This document shows, piece after piece, positions 34,771 to 43,139 of a stretch of DNA of 64,000 nucleotides (the first letter of the stretch is position 1; every line of letters starts with the position of its first letter). The notes beneath the pieces are model-generated. The model had not been told where the DNA came from. It was given only the letters and a program-made list of their open reading frames with translations, and did no database searches. Source of the stretch: Micromonospora saelicesensis. Its GTDB lineage: Bacteria > Actinomycetota > Actinomycetes > Mycobacteriales > Micromonosporaceae. The stretch is from assembly GCF_900091575.1 (NCBI RefSeq), contig NZ_FMCR01000003.1, positions 372,001 to 436,000 on the forward strand, in the 5' to 3' direction. The position numbers and the translations under genes were made by a program.

Positions 34771-35223
34771 TCAGGATCCGGTCAGGTGGTCGGCCAGGGT
34801 CTCGCTGATCCGGCGTAGCTGGTCGACCTGGGCAGGGCTCAACGCGTCGAACAGGTGTCGGCGTACCCCCTCGACGTGGCCGGGTGCGGCGGCCGCGAGG
34901 GTGGCGAAACCCTCGTCGGTGAGCAGCGCGATCTGCCCGCGCCGGTCGGTGGGGCAGTCCTCGCGGCGCACCCAGCCGGCGGCCTCCAGCCGGGCCACGG
35001 CGTGCGAGAGCCGGCTGCGCGACGACCCCGCAGCCTGCGCCAACTGGCTCATGCGCAGTTGACGACCGGGGGCCTCGGAGAGCTGGACCAGGATCTCGTA
35101 GTACGCGTGCGGCATGCCCGCCTCACGTTGCAGCTCACGGTCGAGAGTGTCCATCAGCACCCGGGAGGCGGTGAGGTACGCGCGCCACGTGCGCTGCTCG
35201 TCGGGGTCCAACCAGCGGGTCAT
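34771..35223 (-). CDS. MarR-family transcriptional regulator
   Basis: A 150-aa MarR protein: dimer helix MTRWLDPDEQRTWRAYL, HTH ~55-85 (LRMSQLAQAAGSSRSRLSHAV) and wing REDCPTDRRGQIALLTDEG with the conserved DxR. ATG 35223 is chosen over the Met codons at 35232 and 35235 because a perfect -10 TATGAT (35231-35236, minus strand) ends 7 nt before it, implying a leaderless mRNA. It probably represses itself and the divergent VOC gene through GTTGAA-GG-TTCAAC at 35246. Confidence 0.9.
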   Translation of the reverse strand: MTRWLDPDEQRTWRAYLTASRVLMDTLDRELQREAGMPHAYYEILVQLSEAPGRQLRMSQLAQAAGSSRSRLSHAVARLEAAGWVRREDCPTDRRGQIALLTDEGFATLAAAAPGHVEGVRRHLFDALSPAQVDQLRRISETLADHLTGS

Positions 35224-35230
35224 GACCGCC

Positions 35231-35275
35231 ATCATACTCCCGATGGTTGAAGGTTCAACTAAACCGCGCTAGTCT
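35231..35275. promoter_or_regulatory. Divergent promoters sharing one MarR-type operator
   Basis: Plus strand: -35 TTGAAG (35247-35252), 17-bp spacer, -10 TAGTCT (35270-35275). Minus strand: -35 TTGAAC (35258-35253), 16-bp spacer, -10 TATGAT (35236-35231). The inverted repeat GTTGAA-GG-TTCAAC (35246-35259) covers both -35 boxes, so one bound dimer would shut both promoters. Confidence 0.7.
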
Positions 35276-35281
35276 CGGGTC

Positions 35282-35803
35282 ATGGGTATCCACCGGCTCA
35301 ACCACGCGGTCCTCTACGTCAGTGACCTCGCCCGCAGCGTCGCGTTCTACCGTGACGTGCTGGGCTTCCGCCCGGTGGCGATGACCCCGGACGGCTTCCG
35401 GGGTGCCACCTTCCTCCAGGCCCCCGACTCCACCAACGACCACGACCTCGGCCTCTTCGAGATCGGCGCGGGCGCCGGTCGGTCGACCGCCGGCCGGTCC
35501 ACCGTCGGCCTCTACCACCTCGCCTGGGAGGTGGACACGCTCGACGAGTTGGCCGCCACCGCCGAGCGGCTCGCCGCGGCCGGCGCACTGGCCGGCACCT
35601 CCGACCACGGCACGACCAAGAGCCTCTACGGCAAGGACCCGGACGGTCTGGAGTTCGAGGTGGTCTGGCTGATCCCGGCCGACCTGCTCGACGACACGGC
35701 GCTGGCCGCCCGCAAGCAGATCGGTCGGCTCGACCTGGACGCCGAGCGGCAGCGTTACGGCGGCCAGACCCGGGGCGGGGTGGGGATCTCCGTCCCGGCC
35801 TGA
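35282..35803 (+). CDS. VOC-family (glyoxalase/ring-cleavage dioxygenase-like) protein
   Basis: A 173-aa vicinal oxygen chelate protein. MGIHRLNHAVLYVSDLARSVAFYRDVLGF opens repeat 1 with the metal-site His8, YHLAWEVDTLDEL gives the second His, and DPDGLEFEVVWL supplies the metal Glu. Substrate unknown; members act on methylglyoxal adducts, catechols or antibiotics. The ATG lies exactly 6 nt after the -10 box, so the mRNA is predicted leaderless. Regulated by the divergent MarR gene. Confidence 0.9.
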   Translation: MGIHRLNHAVLYVSDLARSVAFYRDVLGFRPVAMTPDGFRGATFLQAPDSTNDHDLGLFEIGAGAGRSTAGRSTVGLYHLAWEVDTLDELAATAERLAAAGALAGTSDHGTTKSLYGKDPDGLEFEVVWLIPADLLDDTALAARKQIGRLDLDAERQRYGGQTRGGVGISVPA

Positions 35804-35827
35804 CCGCCCGTACGGTAGAACGGACCG

Positions 35828-36712
35828 ATGCCGACCGACCGGACCACTGATTTCCTCCGCGAGCTGCTGGTCCGCCAGTTGACGACCTGGCTGCCCGCGG
35901 CCCTGCACCGCTCCCGGCGGGCCACCATAGCCCTCGCGGGCGCCGACGCGGGCAGCGCGGAGGCCGCGCTGCACCTGGTCGCCACGCACGGCGACCAGGT
36001 GCGCGGCCGGCAGGTGACGGTGCTGGTGCTGGCCGACGCCGCCGCCGACCTGCCGGCCCGACTCGGCCCGATCGAGGCGGAGTTGCCCGCCGAGGTCACC
36101 GTGCACCTGCTGCCCGGCGACGCCTACCGGCTGCCGGTCGCGGTGAAGGCCGCCGGGGCGGCCGGCGCGCCGCTGTTCTCCTTCGTGGACCTGCCAGGCG
36201 CGATGACGCCGAAGCTGCTCACCGCCGCGACCAACGGCCGGACCGGAGAGCTGCTGCTGCACACCGGCGACAGCGCCCGAGACCTGCTCGTCTCCGCCGG
36301 CTTCCCACTGGTCGCCGAGGTGGCACCGGTGCTGTCCGGCGGCGAGGCTGCCGGGGTGATCGCGTTCGGCAGCCGCTCCGACCGGAGTCTGGAGGCCGTC
36401 CGTGACGCGCTCTGGGAACTCGGCGCGGACCTCGACGTGCGCTATCGCGACCCGCTCGACCCGACCGGCACGACTGTCGACGTGGTCGGCGATCCCGACC
36501 TCGAACCGCTGGCCCACGAGTTGCTGGCGGAGGTGCGGGCGGGTGGGCCACGGTCGGTCACCGAGCTGCGTCGGCACACCCTCACCGCGACCGTCTATCG
36601 GGCCGCCGACGCCAACCAGGCGCTCGTCGACCTGATCGACGCCGGTGCCCTGCGACGCGATCGCGAGTCCGGGCGGCTGGCCGGCGACGAGATCATCACC
36701 CTGGCGCGCTGA
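35828..36712 (+). CDS. Conserved hypothetical, nucleotide-binding-like with C-terminal winged helix
   Basis: A 294-aa protein I cannot name. The N-terminal ~190 residues alternate strands and helices in a Rossmann-like way (TIALAGADAGSAEAALHLV, VTVLVLADAA, PLFSFVDLPGAMTPKLL, GELLLHTGDSARDLL). The last ~70 residues look like a winged helix. Mild resemblance to three-Cys-motif partner (TcmP) proteins, low certainty. ATG 35828 lies 6 nt after a -10-like TAGAAC (35816-35821), suggesting its own leaderless promoter although it is only 24 bp after the VOC gene. Confidence 0.65.
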   Translation: MPTDRTTDFLRELLVRQLTTWLPAALHRSRRATIALAGADAGSAEAALHLVATHGDQVRGRQVTVLVLADAAADLPARLGPIEAELPAEVTVHLLPGDAYRLPVAVKAAGAAGAPLFSFVDLPGAMTPKLLTAATNGRTGELLLHTGDSARDLLVSAGFPLVAEVAPVLSGGEAAGVIAFGSRSDRSLEAVRDALWELGADLDVRYRDPLDPTGTTVDVVGDPDLEPLAHELLAEVRAGGPRSVTELRRHTLTATVYRAADANQALVDLIDAGALRRDRESGRLAGDEIITLAR

Positions 36713-36732
36713 GCACCCCCCGGGCAGACGCC

Positions 36733-36767
36733 GAGCGGGGTGCCGGTGAATCACCGGCACCCCGCTC
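36733..36767. terminator. Bidirectional terminator hairpin
   Basis: A perfect 16-bp stem (36733-36748 with 36752-36767) and 3-nt loop lies between the converging hypothetical and DUF4236 genes. Confidence 0.75.
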
Positions 36768-36781
36768 GACTCCCGGGATGC

Positions 36782-36961
36782 TTACGACCGGGACTTGTCC
36801 TGCTTCCAGCTCAGCGGACCCGGCAGGTCGACCCGGTGCGCGCGAGCCTTGGAGTTCCAGGACCAGCGACCGATCTTGATGCTCCACGAGGAGAAGCCGT
36901 TCTCGGTGAAGTTCAGGATGATCGGACCGTACTTCTTGCGCTTGCGAAACATGAGGCCCAT
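36782..36961 (-). CDS. DUF4236-domain small protein
   Basis: A 59-aa protein of the DUF4236 type: FRKRKKYGPIILNFTENGF, WSIKIGRWSWNSKARAHRVDLPGPLSWKQ. The FRKR-...-NFTxxG-...-IG pattern and the xDLPGPLSW end are characteristic. Function unknown. ATG 36961 has a GGGGAG RBS. Confidence 0.8.
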   Translation of the reverse strand: MGLMFRKRKKYGPIILNFTENGFSSWSIKIGRWSWNSKARAHRVDLPGPLSWKQDKSRS

Positions 36962-37208
36962 CGGAGGTCTCCCCTCGTCACCGTTCCCTGCCGTGTCGAG
37001 ATCGAACATGCCCGAACCGACAACTTTTGAAACCCTCTCGCTGTCCGCCCTGGACGGTCGCCCACCGGACGTCCAATCTCTATCCACCAGATAGGTGTTG
37101 CGGCACGGTAAACGCTGCTCGTGGCGCTTCGTAACATCGGCAGCGATAGAAGTCTCATCTTCTGGAAGGTCGTTGACCGCTCGTTCCGATCCCCGGCAGC
37201 ATGGGGTC

Positions 37209-37286
37209 ATGTCGCAGCGGGATGAGCTTCTCCTCACCGCTCGTGTGCACGTCGACCTGGTTCGGCACGCGAGCGCGCTCTGTTGA
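37209..37286 (+). CDS. Cysteine-ending leader peptide of the sulfonate operon
   Basis: A 25-codon ORF reading MSQRDELLLTARVHVDL, then VRHASALC and stop. This matches the short actinobacterial 'putative leader peptide' class (basic/His-rich segment then a final SALC) found upstream of sulfur-uptake operons. There, ribosome pausing at the Cys codon when Cys-tRNA is low is thought to favour expression of downstream genes. It lies 131 bp upstream of the binding-protein gene. Several GC-rich inverted segments follow in 37320-37400, where an attenuator would be expected, but I did not find one unique hairpin. Confidence 0.75.
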   Translation: MSQRDELLLTARVHVDLVRHASALC

Positions 37287-37417
37287 GCTGACCGGTCCAT
37301 CCGGCTCGGCTCCAGCGCCGCACTCCCATCGCCCGCCCGCTCAACGCGGAGCAGCGTGCCCGCACGCCCTCATCCGGGCGTCCCCGCTCCCATCGTGGAC
37401 AGATCAGGAGACTCCTC

Positions 37418-38449
37418 ATGTCCCCACCCCGTCGTGCCATTCTGCGTACCCTCGCCGCCGTTGCGGCGCTGGTCGTGCTCACCGCCACCGCCGGCTGCGG
37501 CGGTGACGCGGCAGCCGACGACGCCCAGGCTGACGAGTTGCGCTACCAGGGCTCGGTCGGTCAGGTCACCCTTCCCGAACTCGCCGCCGACCTCGGCTAC
37601 CTCGGCGACGTCAAGCTCAAGTGGATCGGCAACGTCACCGGTGGTCCGCAGGACATCCAGGCCACGGCCACCGGGCAGAGCGACTTCGGCGGCGCGTTCA
37701 ATGGCGCCATCGTCAAGCTCGCCACCGCCAACGCCCCGATCACCGCGGTGGTCAGCTACTACGGCTCGGACGCGCAGACCTTCCAGGGCTACTACGTGCT
37801 CGACGACAGCCCGGTCCGCAGTCCCCGTGACCTGATCGGCAGGAAGGTCGGCATGAACACCCTCGGCGCGCACGCCGAGGCCGTGCTCAAGACCTGGCTC
37901 GCCCGCGGCGGTCTCACCTCCGCCGAGATCAAGCAGGTCGAGCTGGTCGCCCTGCCACCGGTCAACACCGAGCAGTCGCTGCGGCAGCGGCAGATCGACG
38001 TCGCGGTGCTCGGCGGGGTGATCCGGGACAAGGCGGTCGCCAGTGGCGGCATCCGCACCATCTTCACCGACTACGAGTTGCTCGGCGCCTTCAGCGGGGG
38101 CACCTACGTCTTCCGCGACGACTTCATCAAGCGCAACCCGGAGACCGTCAAGGCTTTCGTCACCGGGGTCGGCAAGGCCATCGAGTGGGCCCGCACCCAA
38201 CCCCGGGAGACGGTGGTCGCCCGGATGCGGGACATCATCGGCAAACGTGGCCGCAACGAGGACCCGTCGCTTGTCGCGTACTGGAAGAGCAGTGGCGTCG
38301 CCGGCCGTGGCGGCGTGATCGGCGAGCAGGAGTTCGGCACCTGGATCGACTGGCTCGCCGCCGAGGGCGAGCTCAAGGGCGACCGTCCGAAGCCCGGCGG
38401 CATCTACACCAACCGGTTCAACCCCTTCGTGGACGGGGGGAGCGCGTGA
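37418..38449 (+). CDS. Aliphatic sulfonate-type ABC transporter substrate-binding lipoprotein
   Basis: A 343-aa binding protein of the SsuA/TauA/NMT1-like type. The lipoprotein signal has lipobox TATAGC at residue ~27. The mature part shows GNVTGGPQDIQATATGQSDF, DLIGRKVGMNTLGAHAEAVL and RQRQIDVAVLGGV, the phosphate-loop-like regions of this family. Start ATG 37418. Overlaps the ATPase gene by 4 bp. With the FMN monooxygenase downstream it most likely supplies organosulfur compounds such as alkanesulfonates as a sulfur source. Confidence 0.88.
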   Translation: MSPPRRAILRTLAAVAALVVLTATAGCGGDAAADDAQADELRYQGSVGQVTLPELAADLGYLGDVKLKWIGNVTGGPQDIQATATGQSDFGGAFNGAIVKLATANAPITAVVSYYGSDAQTFQGYYVLDDSPVRSPRDLIGRKVGMNTLGAHAEAVLKTWLARGGLTSAEIKQVELVALPPVNTEQSLRQRQIDVAVLGGVIRDKAVASGGIRTIFTDYELLGAFSGGTYVFRDDFIKRNPETVKAFVTGVGKAIEWARTQPRETVVARMRDIIGKRGRNEDPSLVAYWKSSGVAGRGGVIGEQEFGTWIDWLAAEGELKGDRPKPGGIYTNRFNPFVDGGSA

Positions 38450-39291
38450 GCACTGACAAGATCCTCTTTGATCGGGTGAGCAAGACCTTCCCGGTCCACG
38501 CCAGCCGGCGTGGCGGCGCCGGCGCGGTGACCGCGCTGGACGAGGTCACCCTCGGGGTACGCCCCGGCGAGTTCCTGGTCGTCGTCGGCCCCAGCGGCTG
38601 CGGTAAGTCCACGCTGCTCGACCTGCTCGGCGGGCTCACCGAGCCGACCTCAGGGCGGGTGCTCGTCGACGGTCGGCAGGTCACCGGCCCCGGGCTGGAC
38701 CGGGGCATCGTCTTCCAGCAGTACGCGCTGCTGCCCTGGCGCACCGCCGCCGGCAACGTCGCGTTCGGCCTGGAGGCCAAGGGGGTGCCCCGCGCCGAAC
38801 GCGCCACCCTGATCGAGCACCACCTCGACCTGGTCGGCCTGCGCGGGTTCGCCGACCGCTACCCGCACGAGCTGTCGGGCGGGATGAAGCAGCGGGTGGC
38901 CATCGCCCGCAGCCTCGCGTACGACCCGGACGTGCTGCTGATGGACGAACCGTTCGCCGCCCTGGACGCGCAGACCCGCGACTCGTTGCAGGACGAGCTG
39001 GTACGGATCTGGGCGCGCACCGGCAAGACGATCGTGTTCATCACCCACGGCATCGACGAGGCCGTCTACCTGGGTCAGCGGGTGGCGGTGCTGACGTCCC
39101 GGCCCGGGCGGCTCAAACAGGTCATCGACATCGACCTCGGCGACCGGGACGCGGTCGAGGACGTCCGCTCCACCGACGCGTTCCGCCACCACCGCCACCA
39201 GATCTGGACCCTGCTGCGGGACGAGGTGCGGGCCGCCCAGGCGGCCGAGGGCACCGGCGTCCGCCACACCGAGGAGGCCCGCGTTGGTTGA
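38446..39291 (+). CDS. ABC transporter ATPase (SsuB/TauB-like)
   Basis: A 281-aa ATPase with Walker A VVGPSGCGKSTLL, Q-loop FQQYALLPW, signature LSGGMKQRVAIARSL, Walker B VLLMDEPFAALD and H-loop FITHGIDEA. The GMKQRVxIARSL signature is typical of nitrate/sulfonate/taurine importers. GTG 38446 overlaps the binding-protein stop by 4 bp; the 3' end overlaps the permease by 8 bp. Confidence 0.93.
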   Translation: MSTDKILFDRVSKTFPVHASRRGGAGAVTALDEVTLGVRPGEFLVVVGPSGCGKSTLLDLLGGLTEPTSGRVLVDGRQVTGPGLDRGIVFQQYALLPWRTAAGNVAFGLEAKGVPRAERATLIEHHLDLVGLRGFADRYPHELSGGMKQRVAIARSLAYDPDVLLMDEPFAALDAQTRDSLQDELVRIWARTGKTIVFITHGIDEAVYLGQRVAVLTSRPGRLKQVIDIDLGDRDAVEDVRSTDAFRHHRHQIWTLLRDEVRAAQAAEGTGVRHTEEARVG

Positions 39292-40153
39292 CATCGCCGA
39301 ACGTCCCACCCGACTCGTCGGCCCACCCACCGTGCCCCGCGCTGCGGCCGACGACCGTGCCGTTCCCGGTCGCGCCGGTCGGCTGCTCGGCATCGGCGCG
39401 AAGGTGCTGCACCGCACCGTCGCCATCGCCGCGCTGGCCGCGATCTGGGAGGGCGCACCCCGGCTCGGGCTGGTGGACCGGGTCTTCCTGCCGCCGCTGT
39501 CGGAGGTGCTGGTGGCCTGGTGGGAGTTGCTGCGCAGCGGGCAGCTCGCCGAGCACGTGGGCGCGAGCCTCACCCGGTCGCTGGCCGGGCTCGGTCTGGC
39601 GGTGCTCACCGCCATCCCGCTCGGGTTGCTGATCGGCTGGTACCGGCCGCTCGCCGAGCTGCTCAGCCCGCTGCTGGAGGTGTTCCGCAACACCGCCGCG
39701 CTGGCCCTGCTGCCGGTGTTCGTGCTCATCCTCGGCCTGGGGGAGACTTCCAAGATCGCCCTGGTGCTGTACGCGTGCTCCTGGCCGATCCTGCTGAACA
39801 CCATCGCCGGGGTGAAGGGCGTCGACCCGCTGCTGATCCGGTCGGCCCGCTCGATGGGGCTCAACCACCTGCGGCTGTTCCAGAAGGTGATCCTGCCGGC
39901 CGCGGTGCCGACCATCTTCACCGGCGTCCGGCTGGCCGGGGCGTACTCGATCCTGGTGCTGGTCGCGGCCGAGATGGTCGGCGCGAAGGCCGGGCTCGGC
40001 TACCTCATCAACTACGCGCAGTACAACTTCGCGATCGCCGACATGTACTCCGGGATCATCACGATCTCCGCCATCGGCCTCGTCGTCAACCAACTCCTCG
40101 TCGCCCTCGAACGTCGCTTCTCCACCTGGCGCGTCGACGTCTCTGCCGGATAG
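39284..40153 (+). CDS. ABC transporter permease (SsuC/TauC-like)
   Basis: A 289-aa permease with about six helices (first ~45-60, then 95-290) and the family loop RSARSMGLNHLRLFQKVILPAAVPTIFTGVRLA that couples to the ATPase. TTG 39284 follows GAGGAGG by 6 nt and overlaps the ATPase gene by 8 bp. Completes the importer. Confidence 0.92.
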   Translation: MVDIAERPTRLVGPPTVPRAAADDRAVPGRAGRLLGIGAKVLHRTVAIAALAAIWEGAPRLGLVDRVFLPPLSEVLVAWWELLRSGQLAEHVGASLTRSLAGLGLAVLTAIPLGLLIGWYRPLAELLSPLLEVFRNTAALALLPVFVLILGLGETSKIALVLYACSWPILLNTIAGVKGVDPLLIRSARSMGLNHLRLFQKVILPAAVPTIFTGVRLAGAYSILVLVAAEMVGAKAGLGYLINYAQYNFAIADMYSGIITISAIGLVVNQLLVALERRFSTWRVDVSAG

Positions 40154-40164
40154 GACGGACACCA

Positions 40165-41499
40165 ATGACCCGCACCCTGCACCTCAACGCGTTCCTGATG
40201 GGCGTCGGCCACCACGAGGCCGCCTGGCGGCACCCTCGCACCGACCCGCGTCGGGTCACCGACGTACGGCACTTCCAGGAGCTGGCCCGGATCGCCGAAC
40301 GCGGCACCCTCGACTCGCTCTTCCTCGCCGACGGTCTCTCGGTCGGGCCGAACCCCCGGCACAACATCCAGGCCGTCTTCGAACCGCTGACCCTGCTCGC
40401 GTCGCTCGCCGCGCTGACCGAACACATCGGTCTCATCGCGACGGTCTCCACCACCTACAACGAGCCGTTCCACACCGCCCGCAAGTTCGCCTCGCTGGAC
40501 CACCTCAGCGGCGGCCGGGTCGGCTGGAACATCGTCACCTCAGCGCAGGAGCGGGAGGCGGTCAACTTCAACCGGGACAGCCACCCCGCCCACGCCGACC
40601 GGTACCGGCGGGCCGCCGAGTTCGTCGACGTGGCAATCAAGCTCTGGGACAGCTGGGAGGACGACGCGCTGGTCTTCGACACGACGGCCGGGGTGTTCGC
40701 CGACACCGACCGGGTGCACGAGGTGGCGCACCGCGGGCCGGAGTTCCAGGTCCGGGGCCCGCTGAACATCCCCCGGGGCCCGCAGGGCCGACCGCTGCTG
40801 GTGCAGGCCGGCTCGTCGCCGGACGGGATAGCCTTCGCCGCCCGCTACGCCGAGGCGGTCTTCACCGCGCAGCAGACCCTCGCCGACGGGCAGAGCTTCT
40901 ACGCCGAGCTGCGCCGGCAGGTCACCGCCGCCGGCCGCGACCCGGAGCTGGTGAAGGTCCTGCCCGGCATCGCGCCGGTGCTCGGCGGCACCGAGGCCGA
41001 GGCGCGGGCGCTCGCCGCGGAGCTGGAGGAGCTGATCGTCCCCGACTACGCAGTGGCCCAGCTCTCCGGGATGCTCGGCATCGACCTGACCGGCCTGCCG
41101 CTGGACGGGCCGCTGCCGGAGCTGCCGGCCGCCGGCACCGTGCAGGCCCACCAGAGCCGCTACCAGCTCGTCACCGAGCTGGCCCGCCGGGAACAGCTCA
41201 CCATCCGCCAGCTGATCGGCCGATTCGGCGGCGGGCGGGGTCACCGGGTCGTGGCCGGTACGCCGGAGCAGGTCGCCGACCAGATCGAGCTGTGGTTCAA
41301 CCACGGTGCCGCCGACGGGTTCAACATCATGCCGCCGCACCTGCCCGGCGGGCTCGCCGACTTCGTCGACCACGTGGTGCCGGTGCTGCGCTCCCGTGGG
41401 CTGTTCCGCACCGAGTACACCGGTCGGACGCTGCGCGAGCACTACGGCCTGCCCCGACCGGCCAGCGCGTACGCCGCGTCGGCCCTGGTGCCGGCATGA
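40165..41499 (+). CDS. FMN-dependent monooxygenase, NtaA/SnaA/DszA family
   Basis: A 444-aa class C flavin monooxygenase: LHLNAFLMGVGHHEAAWRHP, SLFLADGLSVG, STTYNEPFHTARKFASLDHLSGGRVGWNIVTS and RGPQGRPLLVQAGSSPDG are the family blocks. Members desulfurise or cleave C-S and C-N bonds using FMNH2. The partner flavin reductase is the next gene (4-bp overlap). ATG 40165 is 11 bp after the permease stop. Precise substrate unknown; sulfonate or sulfone is favoured by the operon. Confidence 0.92.
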   Translation: MTRTLHLNAFLMGVGHHEAAWRHPRTDPRRVTDVRHFQELARIAERGTLDSLFLADGLSVGPNPRHNIQAVFEPLTLLASLAALTEHIGLIATVSTTYNEPFHTARKFASLDHLSGGRVGWNIVTSAQEREAVNFNRDSHPAHADRYRRAAEFVDVAIKLWDSWEDDALVFDTTAGVFADTDRVHEVAHRGPEFQVRGPLNIPRGPQGRPLLVQAGSSPDGIAFAARYAEAVFTAQQTLADGQSFYAELRRQVTAAGRDPELVKVLPGIAPVLGGTEAEARALAAELEELIVPDYAVAQLSGMLGIDLTGLPLDGPLPELPAAGTVQAHQSRYQLVTELARREQLTIRQLIGRFGGGRGHRVVAGTPEQVADQIELWFNHGAADGFNIMPPHLPGGLADFVDHVVPVLRSRGLFRTEYTGRTLREHYGLPRPASAYAASALVPA

Positions 41500-42056
41500 C
41501 CACCGTGGAGCGCCCCTCGGCGGACATCACCGAGCTGCGACCGGTGAACCCGGACCTGTTCCGCGCTCTGCTGCGGCGGCAGGCCAGCACCGTCACAGTG
41601 GTCACCGCTGTCGCCCGCGCCACCGACCCCGCCTGCCTCGGTGGGATCGGCGCGCCCATCCGGGCGGGCTTCACGGCGACCTCGTTCACGTCGGTGTCGC
41701 TGGACCCACCGCTGGTCTCGTTCTGCCTCGGGGTGGCGTCGTCGAGTTGGCCGGTGCTCGCCCGCGCCGAGCACGTTGCCGTGCACCTGCTCGGCGCCGG
41801 GCAGCGGGAGGCCGCCACGGTCTTCGCGACCAGTGGCATCGACAGGTTCGCCGCGTACCCGGACTGGACATCGGGACCGTTCGGGGTGCCGCTGCTCGAC
41901 GGGGTGCTGGCCCGGCTGCTCTGCCGGGTGGTGCACCGGGTCCCGGCCGGCGACCACACGCTGGTGATCGCCGAGCCGCTGGCGCTCGGCGACGGCGGCG
42001 ACGGCGCACCGCTGGTGCACCACCGGGGCGGCTACACCACCGCCGTTTCCCCGTGA
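41496..42056 (+). CDS. Flavin reductase-like FMN-binding protein
   Basis: A 186-aa flavin:NAD(P)H reductase: LLRRQASTVTVVTAV, GFTATSFTSVSLDPPLVSFCL, HVAVHLLGAGQREAATVFA and the late LVIAEPLALG. It supplies FMNH2 to the monooxygenase upstream. ATG 41496 and GTG 42053 both form 4-bp overlaps, so three ORFs are tightly coupled. Confidence 0.92.
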   Translation: MTTVERPSADITELRPVNPDLFRALLRRQASTVTVVTAVARATDPACLGGIGAPIRAGFTATSFTSVSLDPPLVSFCLGVASSSWPVLARAEHVAVHLLGAGQREAATVFATSGIDRFAAYPDWTSGPFGVPLLDGVLARLLCRVVHRVPAGDHTLVIAEPLALGDGGDGAPLVHHRGGYTTAVSP

Positions 42057-42664
42057 CGGCACCGACCACGGCCGACCTGCTCGCGTTGGACCGGGCCGCC
42101 CAGGACCTGCTGTTCCGGGCGGCCCGCACGGCCAACACGTTCACCGACGAGCCGGTCACCGACGCCCAGGTCGCGGCGATCCACGACCTGATCCGGTACG
42201 GGCCGACCGCGTACAACGGCCAGCCGTTGCGGGTGCTGCTGCTCCGCTCGCCGGCGGCGCGCGCCCGACTGCTGCCGTACGTCTCGTCGAGCAACCGGGC
42301 GAAGACGGCCAGCGCGCCGCTGACCGCGGTCCTAGCCGCCGACGTGGACTTCCACCAGCGGCTGCCCGAGCTGTATCCGCACCGTCCGCAGGCGCGGGAC
42401 TGGCTGGCGGACCGGGCGGCGCGGGTCGAGCAGGCCCGGTTCAGCGCGACCCTCCAGATCGGCTACCTGCTGGTGGGTGTACGCGCCGCCGGGCTGGCCG
42501 CCGGCCCGATGGCCGGGTTCGACGCGGCCGGGGTGACCCGCGAGTTCTTTCCCGACGGCCGGCACGAGGCGCTGCTGCTGCTCAACCTGGGCCACCCCGG
42601 CCGGGACGCCTGGGAGCGGCGGCTGCCCCGGCTCAGCACCGAGGAGGTGGTGTGGACGCTGTGA
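42053..42664 (+). CDS. Nitroreductase-family protein (RutE-like)
   Basis: A 203-aa flavin enzyme of the malonic semialdehyde reductase/RutE type: ARTANTFTDEPVTDAQVAAIHDLIRYGPTAYNGQPLRVLLL and GFDAAGVTREFFPDG. It probably reduces an aldehyde or related product released by the monooxygenase. GTG 42053 overlaps the flavin reductase stop. Last gene of the operon; only 12 bp separates it from the converging Rrf2 gene. Confidence 0.88.
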   Translation: MTAPTTADLLALDRAAQDLLFRAARTANTFTDEPVTDAQVAAIHDLIRYGPTAYNGQPLRVLLLRSPAARARLLPYVSSSNRAKTASAPLTAVLAADVDFHQRLPELYPHRPQARDWLADRAARVEQARFSATLQIGYLLVGVRAAGLAAGPMAGFDAAGVTREFFPDGRHEALLLLNLGHPGRDAWERRLPRLSTEEVVWTL

Positions 42665-42676
42665 GCCGACCCAAGG

Positions 42677-43132
42677 TCAGCGCGGTTCCCACGCGTCGGG
42701 CAGCGCGGTGAGCTTGCGGACGTGCGCGGGCAGTCGACCGCTGACGATCTCGGCGAGGCTCACCTCGTCGACGACCCGCCGCACGGCGGCGCGCACCGCC
42801 ACCCACAGGCCGGGCAGGTTCTCCGCCGAGCCTTCGTACCGGGTCTCCTCGGGGCGCAGCCCGCGTACCCCGGCCAGCGGGCCCTCGACGGCGCGCAGCA
42901 CCGCGCCGACGGTCACCTCGCGTGGTGGCCGGGCCAGCGTGTAGCCGCCCTCGGCGCCGCGCTGCGCGCGGACGATGCCGGCCCGGCGCAGATCCGCCAG
43001 GACCGCCTCCAGGAACTTGCGGGGCATGTCCTGCTCCGCGGCGATGGCCTGGGTGGACAGCAGCGAGGGGTACGCGGTGGCGAGGCTCAACGCCGCCCGT
43101 ACCGCGTAGTCGCCGCGCGCGGAGATCTGCAC
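42677..43132 (-). CDS. Rrf2-family transcriptional regulator without Fe-S cysteines
   Basis: A 151-aa Rrf2 protein: ISARGDYAVRAALSLA, winged HTH with QAIAAEQDMPRKFLEAVLADLRRAGIVRAQRGAEGGYTLARPP. It has no Cys at all, so it cannot carry an Fe-S cluster and is closer in logic to CymR, the cysteine-metabolism repressor. Its place at the end of a sulfur-scavenging operon supports a CymR-like role. ATG 43132. Confidence 0.85.
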   Translation of the reverse strand: MQISARGDYAVRAALSLATAYPSLLSTQAIAAEQDMPRKFLEAVLADLRRAGIVRAQRGAEGGYTLARPPREVTVGAVLRAVEGPLAGVRGLRPEETRYEGSAENLPGLWVAVRAAVRRVVDEVSLAEIVSGRLPAHVRKLTALPDAWEPR

Positions 43133-43139
43133 CCTGCCA

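Noticed and set aside
32965..34818. 617-codon plus-strand frame opposite the TPR-FN3 gene
   Set aside because: Composition is that of a reverse-complement frame (VRVGRRVRVG-type runs from the DPY repeat region); the minus strand has TPR, membrane and beta-domain structure.
38410..38417. Another AACCGGTT site
   Set aside because: Lies within the coding sequence for NRFN near the end of the sulfonate-binding protein; no promoter context.
42665..42676. Terminator expected between nitroreductase and Rrf2 genes
   Set aside because: The 12-bp gap has no room for a hairpin; transcripts probably overlap at their 3' ends.
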